In this document: positions 25,541 through 33,181 of the stretch, piece after piece
Position numbering within the stretch: the first letter of the stretch is position 1
Layout of the letters: the number at the start of each line of letters is the position of its first letter
Assembly: GCA_947307055.1 (NCBI GenBank)
Contig: CAMZHX010000003.1
Coordinates: 1 to 64,000, forward strand
DNA: 64,000 bases
Reading direction: 5' to 3'
DNA from: an uncultured Selenomonadales bacterium
Lineage (GTDB): Bacteria > Bacillota > Negativicutes > Selenomonadales > Selenomonadaceae
Made by a program: the position numbers and the translations under genes
The notes under the pieces: generated by a model
Told to the model about the DNA's origin: nothing
What the model saw: only the letters and a program-made list of their open reading frames with translations
Databases searched by the model: none

Positions 25541-26503
25541 ATGTTAAATGCGATAGCGGTAATGACTTCGGGCGGCGATAGTCCCGGCATGAACGCGGCA
25601 GCACGTGCGGTTGTTAGAACTGCGCTTTATGAGGGCGTCAAAGTCTTCGGCATAAACAACGGCTATAAAGGAATGCTCGCCGATGATATAGTCGAGCTCC
25701 AAAGACGTAGCGTCAGCGATTTGATTCAGCGCGGCGGAACTTTCTTGGGCACGGCTCGTTGCAAAGAATTCAAGACGGAAGAAGGCCGCCGTAAAGGTCT
25801 CGAAAATCTCCAGAAACACGGCATCGAAGGTCTTGTAATAATCGGCGGCGATGGCTCTTTGACGGGCGGGGCTATGCTCTCGAAATTGGGCGGCATTCCA
25901 ATTGTCGGACTTCCCGGCACGATTGATAACGACGTTTGGGGCACTGATTATACAATCGGTTGCGATACCGCTGCAAATACCGCCGTCGAGGCGATTAACA
26001 AATTGCGCGACACGGCATCGGCTCACAAACGCATTATGGTTATCGAGGTTATGGGACGTAACAGCGGTTGGCTCGCTATGGTTTCGGGCATTGCCTCCGG
26101 CGCGGAATATATCATCGTTCCCGAAGTCAAATACAATATCGACGAGATGTGCGAGGAAATCGTTGAGTCTTACAAGAAAGGTCGCCGTTACACGATTATT
26201 GTTGTGGCGGAGGGCGCGTGCTCTGGCGTCGGCTTGAAAAATGTTGTGCAGGAGAAAACCGGCATTGATACCCGCGTTTCGGTTCTCGGACATATTCAAC
26301 GCGGCGGCTCCCCGACTGTCGAAGACCGCATGAAAGCAAGTCAGCTCGGAGAACGTGCCGCGCTCGCGATTATTTCCGGCGTCTCCAATGTTGTTTTCGG
26401 CTTTGACGAGGGCAAAGTTGTTTCGATTAACCTTTTCGATTCGGTCAACAATAAAAAGCCGCTCGACCCTGAACTTGTCCGTTTAGCGAGCGTCTTGGTT
26501 TAA
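25541..26503 (+). CDS. pfkA: ATP-dependent 6-phosphofructokinase
   Basis: Phosphorylates fructose 6-phosphate to fructose 1,6-bisphosphate. It is 320 residues, the usual length of bacterial PfkA. Motifs present are TSGGDSPGMNAAARAVVR (ATP site), GGDGSLTGG and the catalytic PGTIDNDVWGTDYTIG, with LGHIQRGGSPT near the C-terminus. The Gly in GGDGS fits ATP rather than pyrophosphate use. The ATG at 25541 follows GGGAGGGG; a GTG further upstream would add a non-conserved leader. Its TAA stop is also the first unit of a heptamer array. Confidence 0.96.
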   Translation: MLNAIAVMTSGGDSPGMNAAARAVVRTALYEGVKVFGINNGYKGMLADDIVELQRRSVSDLIQRGGTFLGTARCKEFKTEEGRRKGLENLQKHGIEGLVIIGGDGSLTGGAMLSKLGGIPIVGLPGTIDNDVWGTDYTIGCDTAANTAVEAINKLRDTASAHKRIMVIEVMGRNSGWLAMVSGIASGAEYIIVPEVKYNIDEMCEEIVESYKKGRRYTIIVVAEGACSGVGLKNVVQEKTGIDTRVSVLGHIQRGGSPTVEDRMKASQLGERAALAIISGVSNVVFGFDEGKVVSINLFDSVNNKKPLDPELVRLASVLV

Positions 26504-26528
26504 TGCGTAATGCGTAATGCGTAATGAA
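26501..26528 (+). repeat. Heptamer array (TAATGCG type) starting at the pfkA stop codon
   Basis: Units TAATGCG, TAATGCG, TAATGCG, TAATGAA. The first TAA is the stop codon of pfkA. Each unit also contains an ATG; the one at 26517 opens the frame of the next gene. Confidence 0.9.
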
Positions 26529-26750
26529 AAGGTACGAACTGATTTGAATAATTTTTGGAAAGCGGCGGCGATTCTCTCTGGCGTAGGGATTTATATCGCC
26601 GCCGTAATTTTTATTTGCCTGTACGTGGGCGGGCTGGCTGATGATTATTTTCAACTCGGCGGAAAAGGTCGGCTCGCAGGGATTATTTTGGGATTCCCGA
26701 TTGCAGGCTATTCAGTTTATAGGCAACTCAAGCATAACGGTTTTATTTAG
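26517..26750 (+). CDS. AtpZ/AtpI-like small membrane protein
   Basis: A 77-residue protein with two membrane helices (about 18-40 and 50-68) and the GGLADDYF...GRLAGIILGF pattern of the AtpZ family (small proteins encoded ahead of F-type ATP synthase operons and linked to Mg2+/Ca2+). No ATP synthase gene is nearby. The ATG at 26517 lies inside the heptamer array; TTG at 26544, after AAAAGG, is an equally likely start giving 68 residues. It sits between pfkA and the GH32 gene, probably in one transcript. Confidence 0.65.
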   Translation: MRNEKVRTDLNNFWKAAAILSGVGIYIAAVIFICLYVGGLADDYFQLGGKGRLAGIILGFPIAGYSVYRQLKHNGFI

Positions 26751-26762
26751 AGGAGTGATTAT

Positions 26763-28310
26763 ATGGCAGAACAAATTTCGGAGTTCAAAACATTTTCGCA
26801 AGTCAAGGACGCTCGTTGGTACCCGCGCTATCACATTGCGCCGCCATTCGGCTGGTGTAACGACCCTAACGGCATGTGCTTTTACAACGGGCAATATCAT
26901 TTTTTCTATCAGCATTACCCCTACGAACCGCAATGGGGGCCGATGCATTGGGGACACATGGTCAGCGATGATTTGGCCTACTGGAAACATTTGCCGATTG
27001 CGCTTAAACCCGAAAAGCCCTATGAAACGGGCGGCGGCTGTTTTTCGGGCAGTGCTATCGAAAAGGACGGCAAACTTTATCTGATGTACACGGGGCACCT
27101 TAGCGCGACGCCGGAGGAAGAAGCCGCGATAGGTTACGGGCATATTGAATTTCAATGCCTCGCCAGCTCCAAAGACGGCATTCACTTTGAAAAGTCCGAA
27201 CGAAATCCGGTTATAGAAGAAATTGACGTTAAAGACCAAGACGTTTCTATTTATGACATTCGCGACCCAAAGGTTTGGGAGCATAACGGCAAATATTATG
27301 CGGTACTCGGCTCGCGCACGCCCGATATGGCGCATGGGCAGATTCTCTTATTCGTCTCGAAAGATTTGACTAATTCTTGGAGATTGAAAGCCATTTCTGC
27401 GCGTAGTGAAGGCAATTTGGGCGCAATGTGGGAATGTCCGAACTTTGCGGAGATTGACGGGCAAGACGTGCTGATTTTCTCGCCAATGGATTTGAAAACC
27501 GATGAAGGCATGTTTTATCACGACAAAGCGGCGGGCGTCCTTATCGGCAAACTAAGTTATAAAACCGGTATTTTCAAGCACGACGAGTTCCAATACCTCG
27601 ACAAGGGCTTTGACTTCTACGCGCCGCAAGTTATGCAAACTCCCGACGGCCGCTCGGTTATAATCGCTTGGCTTGATATGTGGAATGTCGACATGCACGA
27701 GGCGAAAGACGGTTGGGCGGGGCAAATGACAATTCCGCGCGAGTTGCACATTAAAGACGGCAAAATTATTTCGACGCCCGTCAAAGAACTCGAAAAGCTC
27801 CGCAAGTGGAAACCGATAACTCTTGGAAATGTTGTGATTGATGAGGCGACGACGTTCGACGGCGTTTCGGGCGAGGCTTACGAACTCATTCTGACGATTG
27901 ACGCTGATAAGTCGCAGAAATTTTCAATCGCCCTGCGCGCCTCCGATATTGAACAGACCCTTTTGACTTACGATTCGAGCGGCATTTTTAAGCTTGACCG
28001 CACCAATTCGGGCGAACCTATCGGCGGCATCGCTTCCGTCCGCGAAATTCAAATCGAGCCGCAAGAAAAACTCAAGCTCCACATTTTTATTGACCGCTCA
28101 AGCGTTGAAGTCTTTATCAACGACGGCGCGGAAGTTCTTTCGGCGAGAATTTATCCCAAGCGCACTTCCCAGAAAATTATCTTCGTGCCCGAAAATGAAA
28201 CGCTCGTAATTGATTCGCTGGAATATTATAAGCTCGATTTCGGCTTGCCGCACCCGCATATCAAAGACGATAGCAAACGCGAAAATCCTTTCCTGTTCCT
28301 CAAGCGGTAA
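26763..28310 (+). CDS. Glycoside hydrolase family 32 (sucrose/fructan hydrolase)
   Basis: A 515-residue enzyme hydrolysing beta-fructofuranosides such as sucrose, sucrose 6-phosphate or short fructans. The nucleophile is D34 in GWCNDPNG. The RDPKVW motif (transition-state Asp) is near 160 and WECPNF (acid/base Glu) near 224; a beta-sandwich domain follows. No signal peptide, so it acts in the cytoplasm. No sugar transporter or regulator is adjacent. The ATG follows GGAGTG. Its products would feed the hexokinase (43011) and pfkA encoded in this window. Confidence 0.92.
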   Translation: MAEQISEFKTFSQVKDARWYPRYHIAPPFGWCNDPNGMCFYNGQYHFFYQHYPYEPQWGPMHWGHMVSDDLAYWKHLPIALKPEKPYETGGGCFSGSAIEKDGKLYLMYTGHLSATPEEEAAIGYGHIEFQCLASSKDGIHFEKSERNPVIEEIDVKDQDVSIYDIRDPKVWEHNGKYYAVLGSRTPDMAHGQILLFVSKDLTNSWRLKAISARSEGNLGAMWECPNFAEIDGQDVLIFSPMDLKTDEGMFYHDKAAGVLIGKLSYKTGIFKHDEFQYLDKGFDFYAPQVMQTPDGRSVIIAWLDMWNVDMHEAKDGWAGQMTIPRELHIKDGKIISTPVKELEKLRKWKPITLGNVVIDEATTFDGVSGEAYELILTIDADKSQKFSIALRASDIEQTLLTYDSSGIFKLDRTNSGEPIGGIASVREIQIEPQEKLKLHIFIDRSSVEVFINDGAEVLSARIYPKRTSQKIIFVPENETLVIDSLEYYKLDFGLPHPHIKDDSKRENPFLFLKR

Positions 28311-28328
28311 ATTTGTAAGCTTACGAAA

Positions 28329-28359
28329 AAACCTCCTGCCTTCAAGACGGGAGGTTTTT
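28329..28359 (+). terminator. Rho-independent terminator, bidirectional
   Basis: AACCTCC pairs with GGGAGGTT across a 12-base loop, with A-rich and T-rich flanks on both sides. It ends the GH32 transcript and may also stop transcripts from the convergent DUF47 gene. Confidence 0.85.
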
Positions 28360-28426
28360 CTATAGTTTAATTGATTTTAATCATTTCTTACTTTTGATGG
28401 TCAGATATGTTTGCTTGACAAAAAAT

Positions 28427-29083
28427 TTAAGCGTACTTCATGACGACGCCGCGAATCATATCGCCGACTTTTTTTGTATGGTCGAGGGCTTCTTCCACGT
28501 CCTCCAGAATATCTTTCCACTTGATGAGGTGAATAACGGCGCGGCTGGCTCCGTGTTCGCGAGCAGCTTCGGCGGCCTCCTCGAAAAGAATTCCAATATC
28601 TGCGCGGTAAATCAAATCGCCGCGGCTTTCATTATCCGAAATTTTATGAACGGCGTCGAGAATCTCGCGCTGATTTTTTTTGACATCGTTTAGGAGCTTG
28701 AACGCCTTGACTAATTCGTTTGTGCTGTCGAGCAAAAGTTTTGTCAGCGCGTGACTGCGTTTGGTAGCGTGCCCCGCGTGATACATGATGATTCTTTGCA
28801 ACGCGCCCTGCATCATGTCGACGCCGTTAGCAAGCTCGCCCGCTATCGCGAAAATATCCTCGCGGTCAATCGGCGTTATGAAACTCAAATTCAACTTGTT
28901 GATAATTTTTTCGTTGACTTCGTCGGCGGCAGACTCCAAGCCCAAAATGTCTTCGATTCGCTCCAAAGATTTATTCGGGTCTTTAATCACGTCGTCCAAA
29001 AGTACCGCGCCTAAGTGAAAAAATTTGGCGTTCTCCAAAAATAGGTCGAAAAATTCCGTATCCTTGCGAGAGAAATTAAACAT
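28427..29083 (-). CDS. DUF47/PhoU-like protein (Pit accessory type)
   Basis: A 218-residue all-helical protein of the DUF47 family (PhoU-like fold), usually encoded beside low-affinity Pit phosphate transporters and thought to modulate them. Typical stretches are EDILGLESAADEVNEKI, TPIDREDIFAIAGELANGVD and HLIKWKDILEDVEEALDH. No pit gene is present in the window, so its partner would have to lie elsewhere. The ATG at 29083 is six bases after GGGGAG; the TTG at 29089 is less suitable. Confidence 0.88.
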   Translation of the reverse strand: MFNFSRKDTEFFDLFLENAKFFHLGAVLLDDVIKDPNKSLERIEDILGLESAADEVNEKIINKLNLSFITPIDREDIFAIAGELANGVDMMQGALQRIIMYHAGHATKRSHALTKLLLDSTNELVKAFKLLNDVKKNQREILDAVHKISDNESRGDLIYRADIGILFEEAAEAAREHGASRAVIHLIKWKDILEDVEEALDHTKKVGDMIRGVVMKYA

Positions 29084-29117
29084 AATCAACTCCCCTTTCG
29101 CGCCTATGATACAAAAT

Positions 29118-29131
29118 CAATGCGTAATGCG
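29118..29131 (-). repeat. Short heptamer remnant (CAATGCG, TAATGCG)
   Basis: Two adjacent units of the TAATGCG family lie between the yjbQ terminator and the DUF47 gene. Too short to define arms. Confidence 0.5.
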
Positions 29132-29136
29132 CAAGA

Positions 29137-29166
29137 AAAAAGCCCGCCTCATTTGAGACGAGCCCG
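29137..29166 (-). terminator. Terminator of yjbQ
   Basis: On the minus strand GCTCGTCTC pairs with GAGGCGGGC (with G-U pairs) around AAAT, followed by T6. Confidence 0.8.
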
Positions 29167-29174
29167 GAAATTTT

Positions 29175-29696
29175 TCATTCGCCAATGATAACGACCTTAC
29201 ACTTGCGAGGACGCGGACGAGTTCTGTCGAAGTCAACAAAATAAATGTAACCGGTGGTGCCTACACCCAATTTGCCGTTGTCAACCTCGAAAGTTTCGCT
29301 CGAACCGAGTATGCTGGCTTTTAAATGCGCGTCGCCGTTGAAAAGAGCTGTCCTATCTCCGCCCGGCAAATACGCTTCGGCATCCGGCCACGACTCAACC
29401 GCTTTGTAATGTTCTTCGCCCGGATAAACATATTGTTCTTTGGTCAGGTGGTCGGGGATAATTTTTTTCAGCGCGTTATTCAAGTCGACTTGCAAAGACT
29501 CCATGCCGTTTGGCTCTATGTCGTGCGCGAATTCTTCAAAAAATACCGCGCAGGTTGTGTGCGGAGAAATTACAGTGCAAATGCCGTTCTTAATGCCGCT
29601 CGCCGCGATTGCCGCTCTGACTTGGGGCGTTATGTTCAAAAAAGTTGGGTCGCCGCCCTTCGATTGCAATTTGATTGTCTCTTTGTAAACCGCCAT
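29175..29696 (-). CDS. yjbQ: YjbQ/UPF0047 family protein
   Basis: A 173-residue protein of the UPF0047 (YjbQ) family, with the signature SPHTTCAV in the first third and GDAHLKASILGSSETFEV then LGVGTTGYIYFVDFD near the end. Members form trimers with a conserved His/Asp/Glu pocket and have been linked to a weak thiamine-phosphate synthase side activity. The true role is not settled. It starts three bases after the stop of tpiA and is probably co-transcribed with it. Confidence 0.88.
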   Translation of the reverse strand: MAVYKETIKLQSKGGDPTFLNITPQVRAAIAASGIKNGICTVISPHTTCAVFFEEFAHDIEPNGMESLQVDLNNALKKIIPDHLTKEQYVYPGEEHYKAVESWPDAEAYLPGGDRTALFNGDAHLKASILGSSETFEVDNGKLGVGTTGYIYFVDFDRTRPRPRKCKVVIIGE

Positions 29697-29698
29697 GA

Positions 29699-30385
29699 TT
29701 ATCTCTCCTTGTATGCCTTGACGATTGCTTCTGCCATTTCCGCGACGCGCTTTGCAGGGTCGGGGGCTTTCAAAATGCCGCTGGTCGCGCCGGTGCCGTC
29801 CGCGCCGAGCTTCACGACTTTATAACAATCTTCCGCCGTCGTCACGCCAGACGCAATCATAATCGCCACGTCCGGATTGATTTTGGAAATGCGCTCGCAA
29901 ACTTCGATTGTATAACTATCGTCGGCGGTCTTGCCCGTGCCGATTAAATCTGTCGGCTCGCAAAGCAAAATGTCCGGAGCAAACTCGGCGACCGCTTGAC
30001 CTTCAACGACCGAATCCGCGCAGACGATTGTCATAATGTCGAGTTCTTTAGCGCGTTGAATCGTCTTGGACAATTCAGCGACCGTCATAGGATTTTCCGC
30101 GTGATTGAGGAAAGTTGCGTCCGCGCCGGCCTCTTTGAGCGATTCGGGCAGGACATGACCCATGCCGCGACCGGGTTTGAGCGATTCCATATGCTGCGCC
30201 GTCACGATTACATTTTTGGTGTTGTCCTTAATCAATCTGATGTCAGCGAATGGGCACGTGAAAAAAATCGTCAAGCCGAATTTCTCGGCGGCTTCGTCGG
30301 CTGCCTTCGCCAATTCCAATGACTTCGCGCCGTAAAGATACGACTTGGGATTGACGACCAGGAACGGTACAATATTTTTCTTCAT
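29699..30385 (-). CDS. tpiA: Triosephosphate isomerase, short archaeal-like form
   Basis: Interconverts glyceraldehyde 3-phosphate and dihydroxyacetone phosphate. At 228 residues it is shorter than the usual bacterial 250 and resembles the archaeal form. Catalytic residues are visible: N12 and K14 in VNPKSY, H95 in LNHAENP and E143 in LCEPTDLIGTG. The phosphate-binding end is GATSGIL. The ATG follows GGAGGTCTCG. It diverges from the fba gene, with which it shares a regulatory region. A second, standard tpi may exist elsewhere; a related isomerase activity cannot be excluded. Confidence 0.82.
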   Translation of the reverse strand: MKKNIVPFLVVNPKSYLYGAKSLELAKAADEAAEKFGLTIFFTCPFADIRLIKDNTKNVIVTAQHMESLKPGRGMGHVLPESLKEAGADATFLNHAENPMTVAELSKTIQRAKELDIMTIVCADSVVEGQAVAEFAPDILLCEPTDLIGTGKTADDSYTIEVCERISKINPDVAIMIASGVTTAEDCYKVVKLGADGTGATSGILKAPDPAKRVAEMAEAIVKAYKER

Positions 30386-30413
30386 TTACGAGACCTCCTT
30401 TGCTTTGAGGAAA

Positions 30414-30441
30414 ATTTAAATCAATCGCGCCGTTTAGTCAA
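30414..30441 (-). promoter_or_regulatory. tpiA promoter
   Basis: On the minus strand TTGACT (30441-30436), a 16-bp spacer and TTAAAT (30419-30414), about 30 bases ahead of the ATG. Confidence 0.55.
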
Positions 30442-30459
30442 CACGTTGCCCCTTAGCCT

Positions 30460-30497
30460 TTGTAAAAGTTTTTCGCTATGATTAAGCACTTTTACAA
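30460..30497. promoter_or_regulatory. Candidate operator pair between tpiA and fba
   Basis: TTGTAAAAG (30460-30468) and its exact reverse complement CTTTTACAA (30489-30497), 20 bases apart, roughly two helical turns. A third CTTTTACA lies at 30552-30559, just after the fba -10 box. This arrangement suggests one regulator controlling both divergent glycolytic genes. Confidence 0.55.
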
Positions 30498-30514
30498 TCC
30501 ACAAAGTAAATTCA

Positions 30515-30543
30515 TTGCAAAGGGATTGGCGGCGGGCTATAAT
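30515..30543 (+). promoter_or_regulatory. fba promoter
   Basis: TTGCAA at 30515-30520, a 17-bp spacer and perfect TATAAT at 30538-30543. Confidence 0.75.
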
Positions 30544-30571
30544 CGAGAAAACTTTTACAGGAGTGATAAAC

Positions 30572-31417
30572 ATGCTGACAAGGACTAAGGAAATTTTGAC
30601 GGCGGCCAAAGCGAATCATTACGGCGTAGTTGCGCCTGACTTCTGGGATTTGAATTCGGCTCGCGATTACGTTCAAGTTGCTGAGGAACTCGACGCGCCG
30701 ATTTTGCTTTCGTTCGCGCAGGCTCACAAGCATTTGATTTCGTTGGAAGAGGCCGCAGCGGTCGGCAAAATCATGGCGGCTAGCGTCAAAGTCCCGATTG
30801 CGTTGCACCTCGATCACGGCGAAGACTTTGCCTATGTCAAGCGCGCTATCGAACTCGGCTTTAATTCCGTGATGATTGATGCGTCGATGAATCCGTTTGA
30901 TGAGAACGTCCGCTTGACGAAAGAGGCGGCTGACTACGCACACGCGCACGGCGTCGACATTGAGGCGGAAATTGGTCACGTCGGCGGCACGACCGAGAGT
31001 CCTACTGAAATGGAAGAGGTCGAGACGATTTACACGACTGTTGAGGAAGCGGCTGCCTTTGTCGAGAAGACCGGCGTTGATTCGCTGGCAGTTTCTATTG
31101 GCACTTCGCACGGCGTCTACAAAAATAATAAAAATCCCGAACTCAACTTCAAACGCCTTCAAGAGTTAGCGGCGGCAGTTCCTATTCCGTTGGTATTGCA
31201 TGGCGGCTCCGGCACCGGCGATGAAAATTTGAAACGCGCCGTCCGCGAAGGTATTAGCAAAGTCAACGTCTTCACCGAATTTACGACGGCCGCTCGCGAT
31301 TCCGCTGTCGAAGTCGTCCGCAATGAAAAGCTCAAAAGTTACATGCGCATTCAGCAAGCCGCTGACGAAGGTATTAAAAACGTCCTGCGCCATTATATAA
31401 ACTTGCTCACGAAATAA
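30572..31417 (+). CDS. fba: Class II fructose-bisphosphate aldolase
   Basis: Zinc-dependent aldolase that splits fructose 1,6-bisphosphate (or a related ketose bisphosphate), 281 residues. Metal and catalytic motifs are LHLDHGED (D81, H82), DIEAEIGHVGG, SIGTSHGVY and VLHGGSGTGDENLK; NVFTEF follows. Tagatose-bisphosphate aldolases have the same motifs, so the sugar is an inference from the pfkA/tpiA context. The ATG at 30572 follows CAGGAGTG; an upstream frame extension would run through the promoter. A terminator follows at 31453. Confidence 0.92.
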   Translation: MLTRTKEILTAAKANHYGVVAPDFWDLNSARDYVQVAEELDAPILLSFAQAHKHLISLEEAAAVGKIMAASVKVPIALHLDHGEDFAYVKRAIELGFNSVMIDASMNPFDENVRLTKEAADYAHAHGVDIEAEIGHVGGTTESPTEMEEVETIYTTVEEAAAFVEKTGVDSLAVSIGTSHGVYKNNKNPELNFKRLQELAAAVPIPLVLHGGSGTGDENLKRAVREGISKVNVFTEFTTAARDSAVEVVRNEKLKSYMRIQQAADEGIKNVLRHYINLLTK

Positions 31418-31418
31418 A

Positions 31419-31450
31419 ATTACGCATTACGAATTATGCATTACGCATTA
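31419..31450 (+). repeat. Heptamer array (ATTACGC type) after fba
   Basis: Units ATTACGC, ATTACGA, ATTATGC, ATTACGC and a partial ATTA begin two bases after the fba stop and run into the terminator. Confidence 0.8.
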
Positions 31451-31452
31451 AA

Positions 31453-31482
31453 AAATCCCGCCGGTTTCGACGGGATTTTTTT
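31453..31482 (+). terminator. Rho-independent terminator, bidirectional
   Basis: AAATCCCG (31453-31460) pairs with CGGGATTT (31471-31478), followed by T-rich sequence. It ends fba and, on the other strand, the LCP gene. Confidence 0.85.
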
Positions 31483-32569
31483 ATAGTTCGTTCCCTGACA
31501 AGTCAAATCGTTGTCGCTCCATGTAATCCATCAATCGCAAATCCTTTTCCGGATTAAAATTCACGTCATAATAATCTGCATCGCTTCCGGGCGTATATTC
31601 GTAGGAAAGTCGCTCGAAATGCCTTTTATCAACCTCAAAATCAAGATTTTTGTCCATAACCTTGCCGAGCCGTTCAGCATTGGGAATAAGATAGCTTATA
31701 TCCTCAATGTATTGCAACCAACCAGGCACGACGCCCGTTTTGATATTGCCTTTAGCCTCCGCGCTTTTCAAAGAGCCCGCCGCCGCTAACATCTCGCTTG
31801 AAGTCAAATCAGTGTCAATCGCCTTCACCGCAACGCCTAAAAGCTCCGGAATTTTAATTAACATGCTCGGTTCGCTCAATCTGTCCGCGCAGGCTCTCAT
31901 AAACGCTTGCTGACGCCTCACTCGACCCACATCGCCTTCAGAATCGCGAAATCTTACGAATTCTATCGCCGTTTGCCCGTCCAAATGCTGAATTCCCTGT
32001 TTCAAATCGATATATAGCCCGCCGTCGTCGTCCCAAGGGTCTTCGTAGTGCATATCGCGTTCGACGTAAATATCAACGCCGCCCATAGCGTCGATCACTT
32101 CGGCAAAGCGCGATTTATTTATCGTGACGTAGTGGTCAATTTCAATGCCTAAAAAATCTTCGACAGTTTCACGCGCCAACTTTGCTCCGCCCAATGAATA
32201 CGCCGCATTTATCTTCTGATAGCCGTATCTTTCTATGTAAACTAGCGTATCTCGCGGAATCGTCAAAAGCGACGCCTTGTCTTTCGATAAATTAACCACC
32301 ATTAGCGTATCTGAACGCCCGACATCGTCTTTGCGCTCGTCCACGCCCATTATCATTATCGTTTTCGCCTCTTTGAACGTTGGCAATATCGTTTCGGTCT
32401 TCACTTTCGATTTTATGTCGTCTTTTATCCGCGTGAAGTCCGAATTGAAGCCCATATGCGCTAGCGAACACCCAATTATTATAAAACAAAGCATCACTGA
32501 CCAAAATATTTTCCGATTGCGCATCTTCCTTAGAATTTGTCGCCGCCTCTCCTCTAATTTCTCGCGCAT
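31481..32569 (-). CDS. LytR-CpsA-Psr (LCP) family protein
   Basis: A 362-residue membrane-anchored phosphotransferase of the LCP family, which joins polyprenyl-linked glycopolymers to the cell wall. One N-terminal membrane helix (about 20-40) is followed by the LCP domain: IMIMGVDERKDDVGRSDTLMVV, LLTIPRDTLV with the catalytic Arg, and EFVRFRDSEGDVGRVRRQQ. The ATG at 32569 is eight bases after GGAGG; the GTG at 32578 overlaps that site. It begins 19 bases after the MsrA-like gene and is last in the RTX operon. Confidence 0.92.
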   Translation of the reverse strand: MREKLEERRRQILRKMRNRKIFWSVMLCFIIIGCSLAHMGFNSDFTRIKDDIKSKVKTETILPTFKEAKTIMIMGVDERKDDVGRSDTLMVVNLSKDKASLLTIPRDTLVYIERYGYQKINAAYSLGGAKLARETVEDFLGIEIDHYVTINKSRFAEVIDAMGGVDIYVERDMHYEDPWDDDGGLYIDLKQGIQHLDGQTAIEFVRFRDSEGDVGRVRRQQAFMRACADRLSEPSMLIKIPELLGVAVKAIDTDLTSSEMLAAAGSLKSAEAKGNIKTGVVPGWLQYIEDISYLIPNAERLGKVMDKNLDFEVDKRHFERLSYEYTPGSDADYYDVNFNPEKDLRLMDYMERQRFDLSGNEL

Positions 32570-32588
32570 CTCTCTCACCTCCCGCGAA

Positions 32589-33122
32589 TTAAAATCTAAG
32601 GGAAGTTTTAAGCTTTGTCAAGTCTATATCGGTACAAATTTCAGGATTTTTCCTTAAAAAATTTTGTTCGGACTCCGGCGCGGCGATAAATTTAATCAGA
32701 CGCCCGACTTTAGCATAACATTTGCGCGAAAAACGCGGATTGCTATTCGGATCGTTAATCGTAAGGCACGCTTTGGAAACTACCGGCTCTTTTCCGCGAT
32801 TCGCTATGAAATTTAAATGCAATTCAACTTGCGGCTCATCTTCGCCGCTCGCGTAGTAAACTCCCAAATTATTTTCCGCGTATGGGTTCAAAACGTTGAA
32901 AAGCACGTCCATTAACATCGATAAATCCATTTTTTTGGGATTAAATTCGATTTCGACTGCGGAAATATCTTCCAAAGTCTGCGGCTCGTGATTAACGTAG
33001 CTGTGAACGTTCCGCGCAGATAATTTCCCGACCAAAACGCTCAAAACGCCCGGAATATCCGTAAAAATCTCCTGCAATTCGGCGATATTGCCTCCGCTGA
33101 AGTAAATTTTTTTAGTGTACAA
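32589..33122 (-). CDS. MsrA-fold protein lacking the catalytic cysteine
   Basis: A 177-residue protein aligning with peptide methionine sulfoxide reductase A: KIYFSGGNIAE, then DIPGVLSVLVGKL, AVEIEFNPKKMDLSMLMDVLF, and ESEQNFLRKNPEI near the end. In active MsrA the first motif is GGCFW; here it reads GGNIA, so the nucleophilic cysteine is absent and the enzyme should be inactive as a reductase. The start is taken as TTG at 33122, seven bases after GGAGG; TTG at 33128 is possible, and an ATG further upstream lies before the ribosome-binding site. It lies 59 bases after the giant RTX gene. Confidence 0.75.
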   Translation of the reverse strand: MYTKKIYFSGGNIAELQEIFTDIPGVLSVLVGKLSARNVHSYVNHEPQTLEDISAVEIEFNPKKMDLSMLMDVLFNVLNPYAENNLGVYYASGEDEPQVELHLNFIANRGKEPVVSKACLTINDPNSNPRFSRKCYAKVGRLIKFIAAPESEQNFLRKNPEICTDIDLTKLKTSLRF

Positions 33123-33181
33123 ATTCAATCCTCCGCATTTCCGAAAGTTACTTTTAAAAAGTAAGCAAACAGTGTGTTGCA

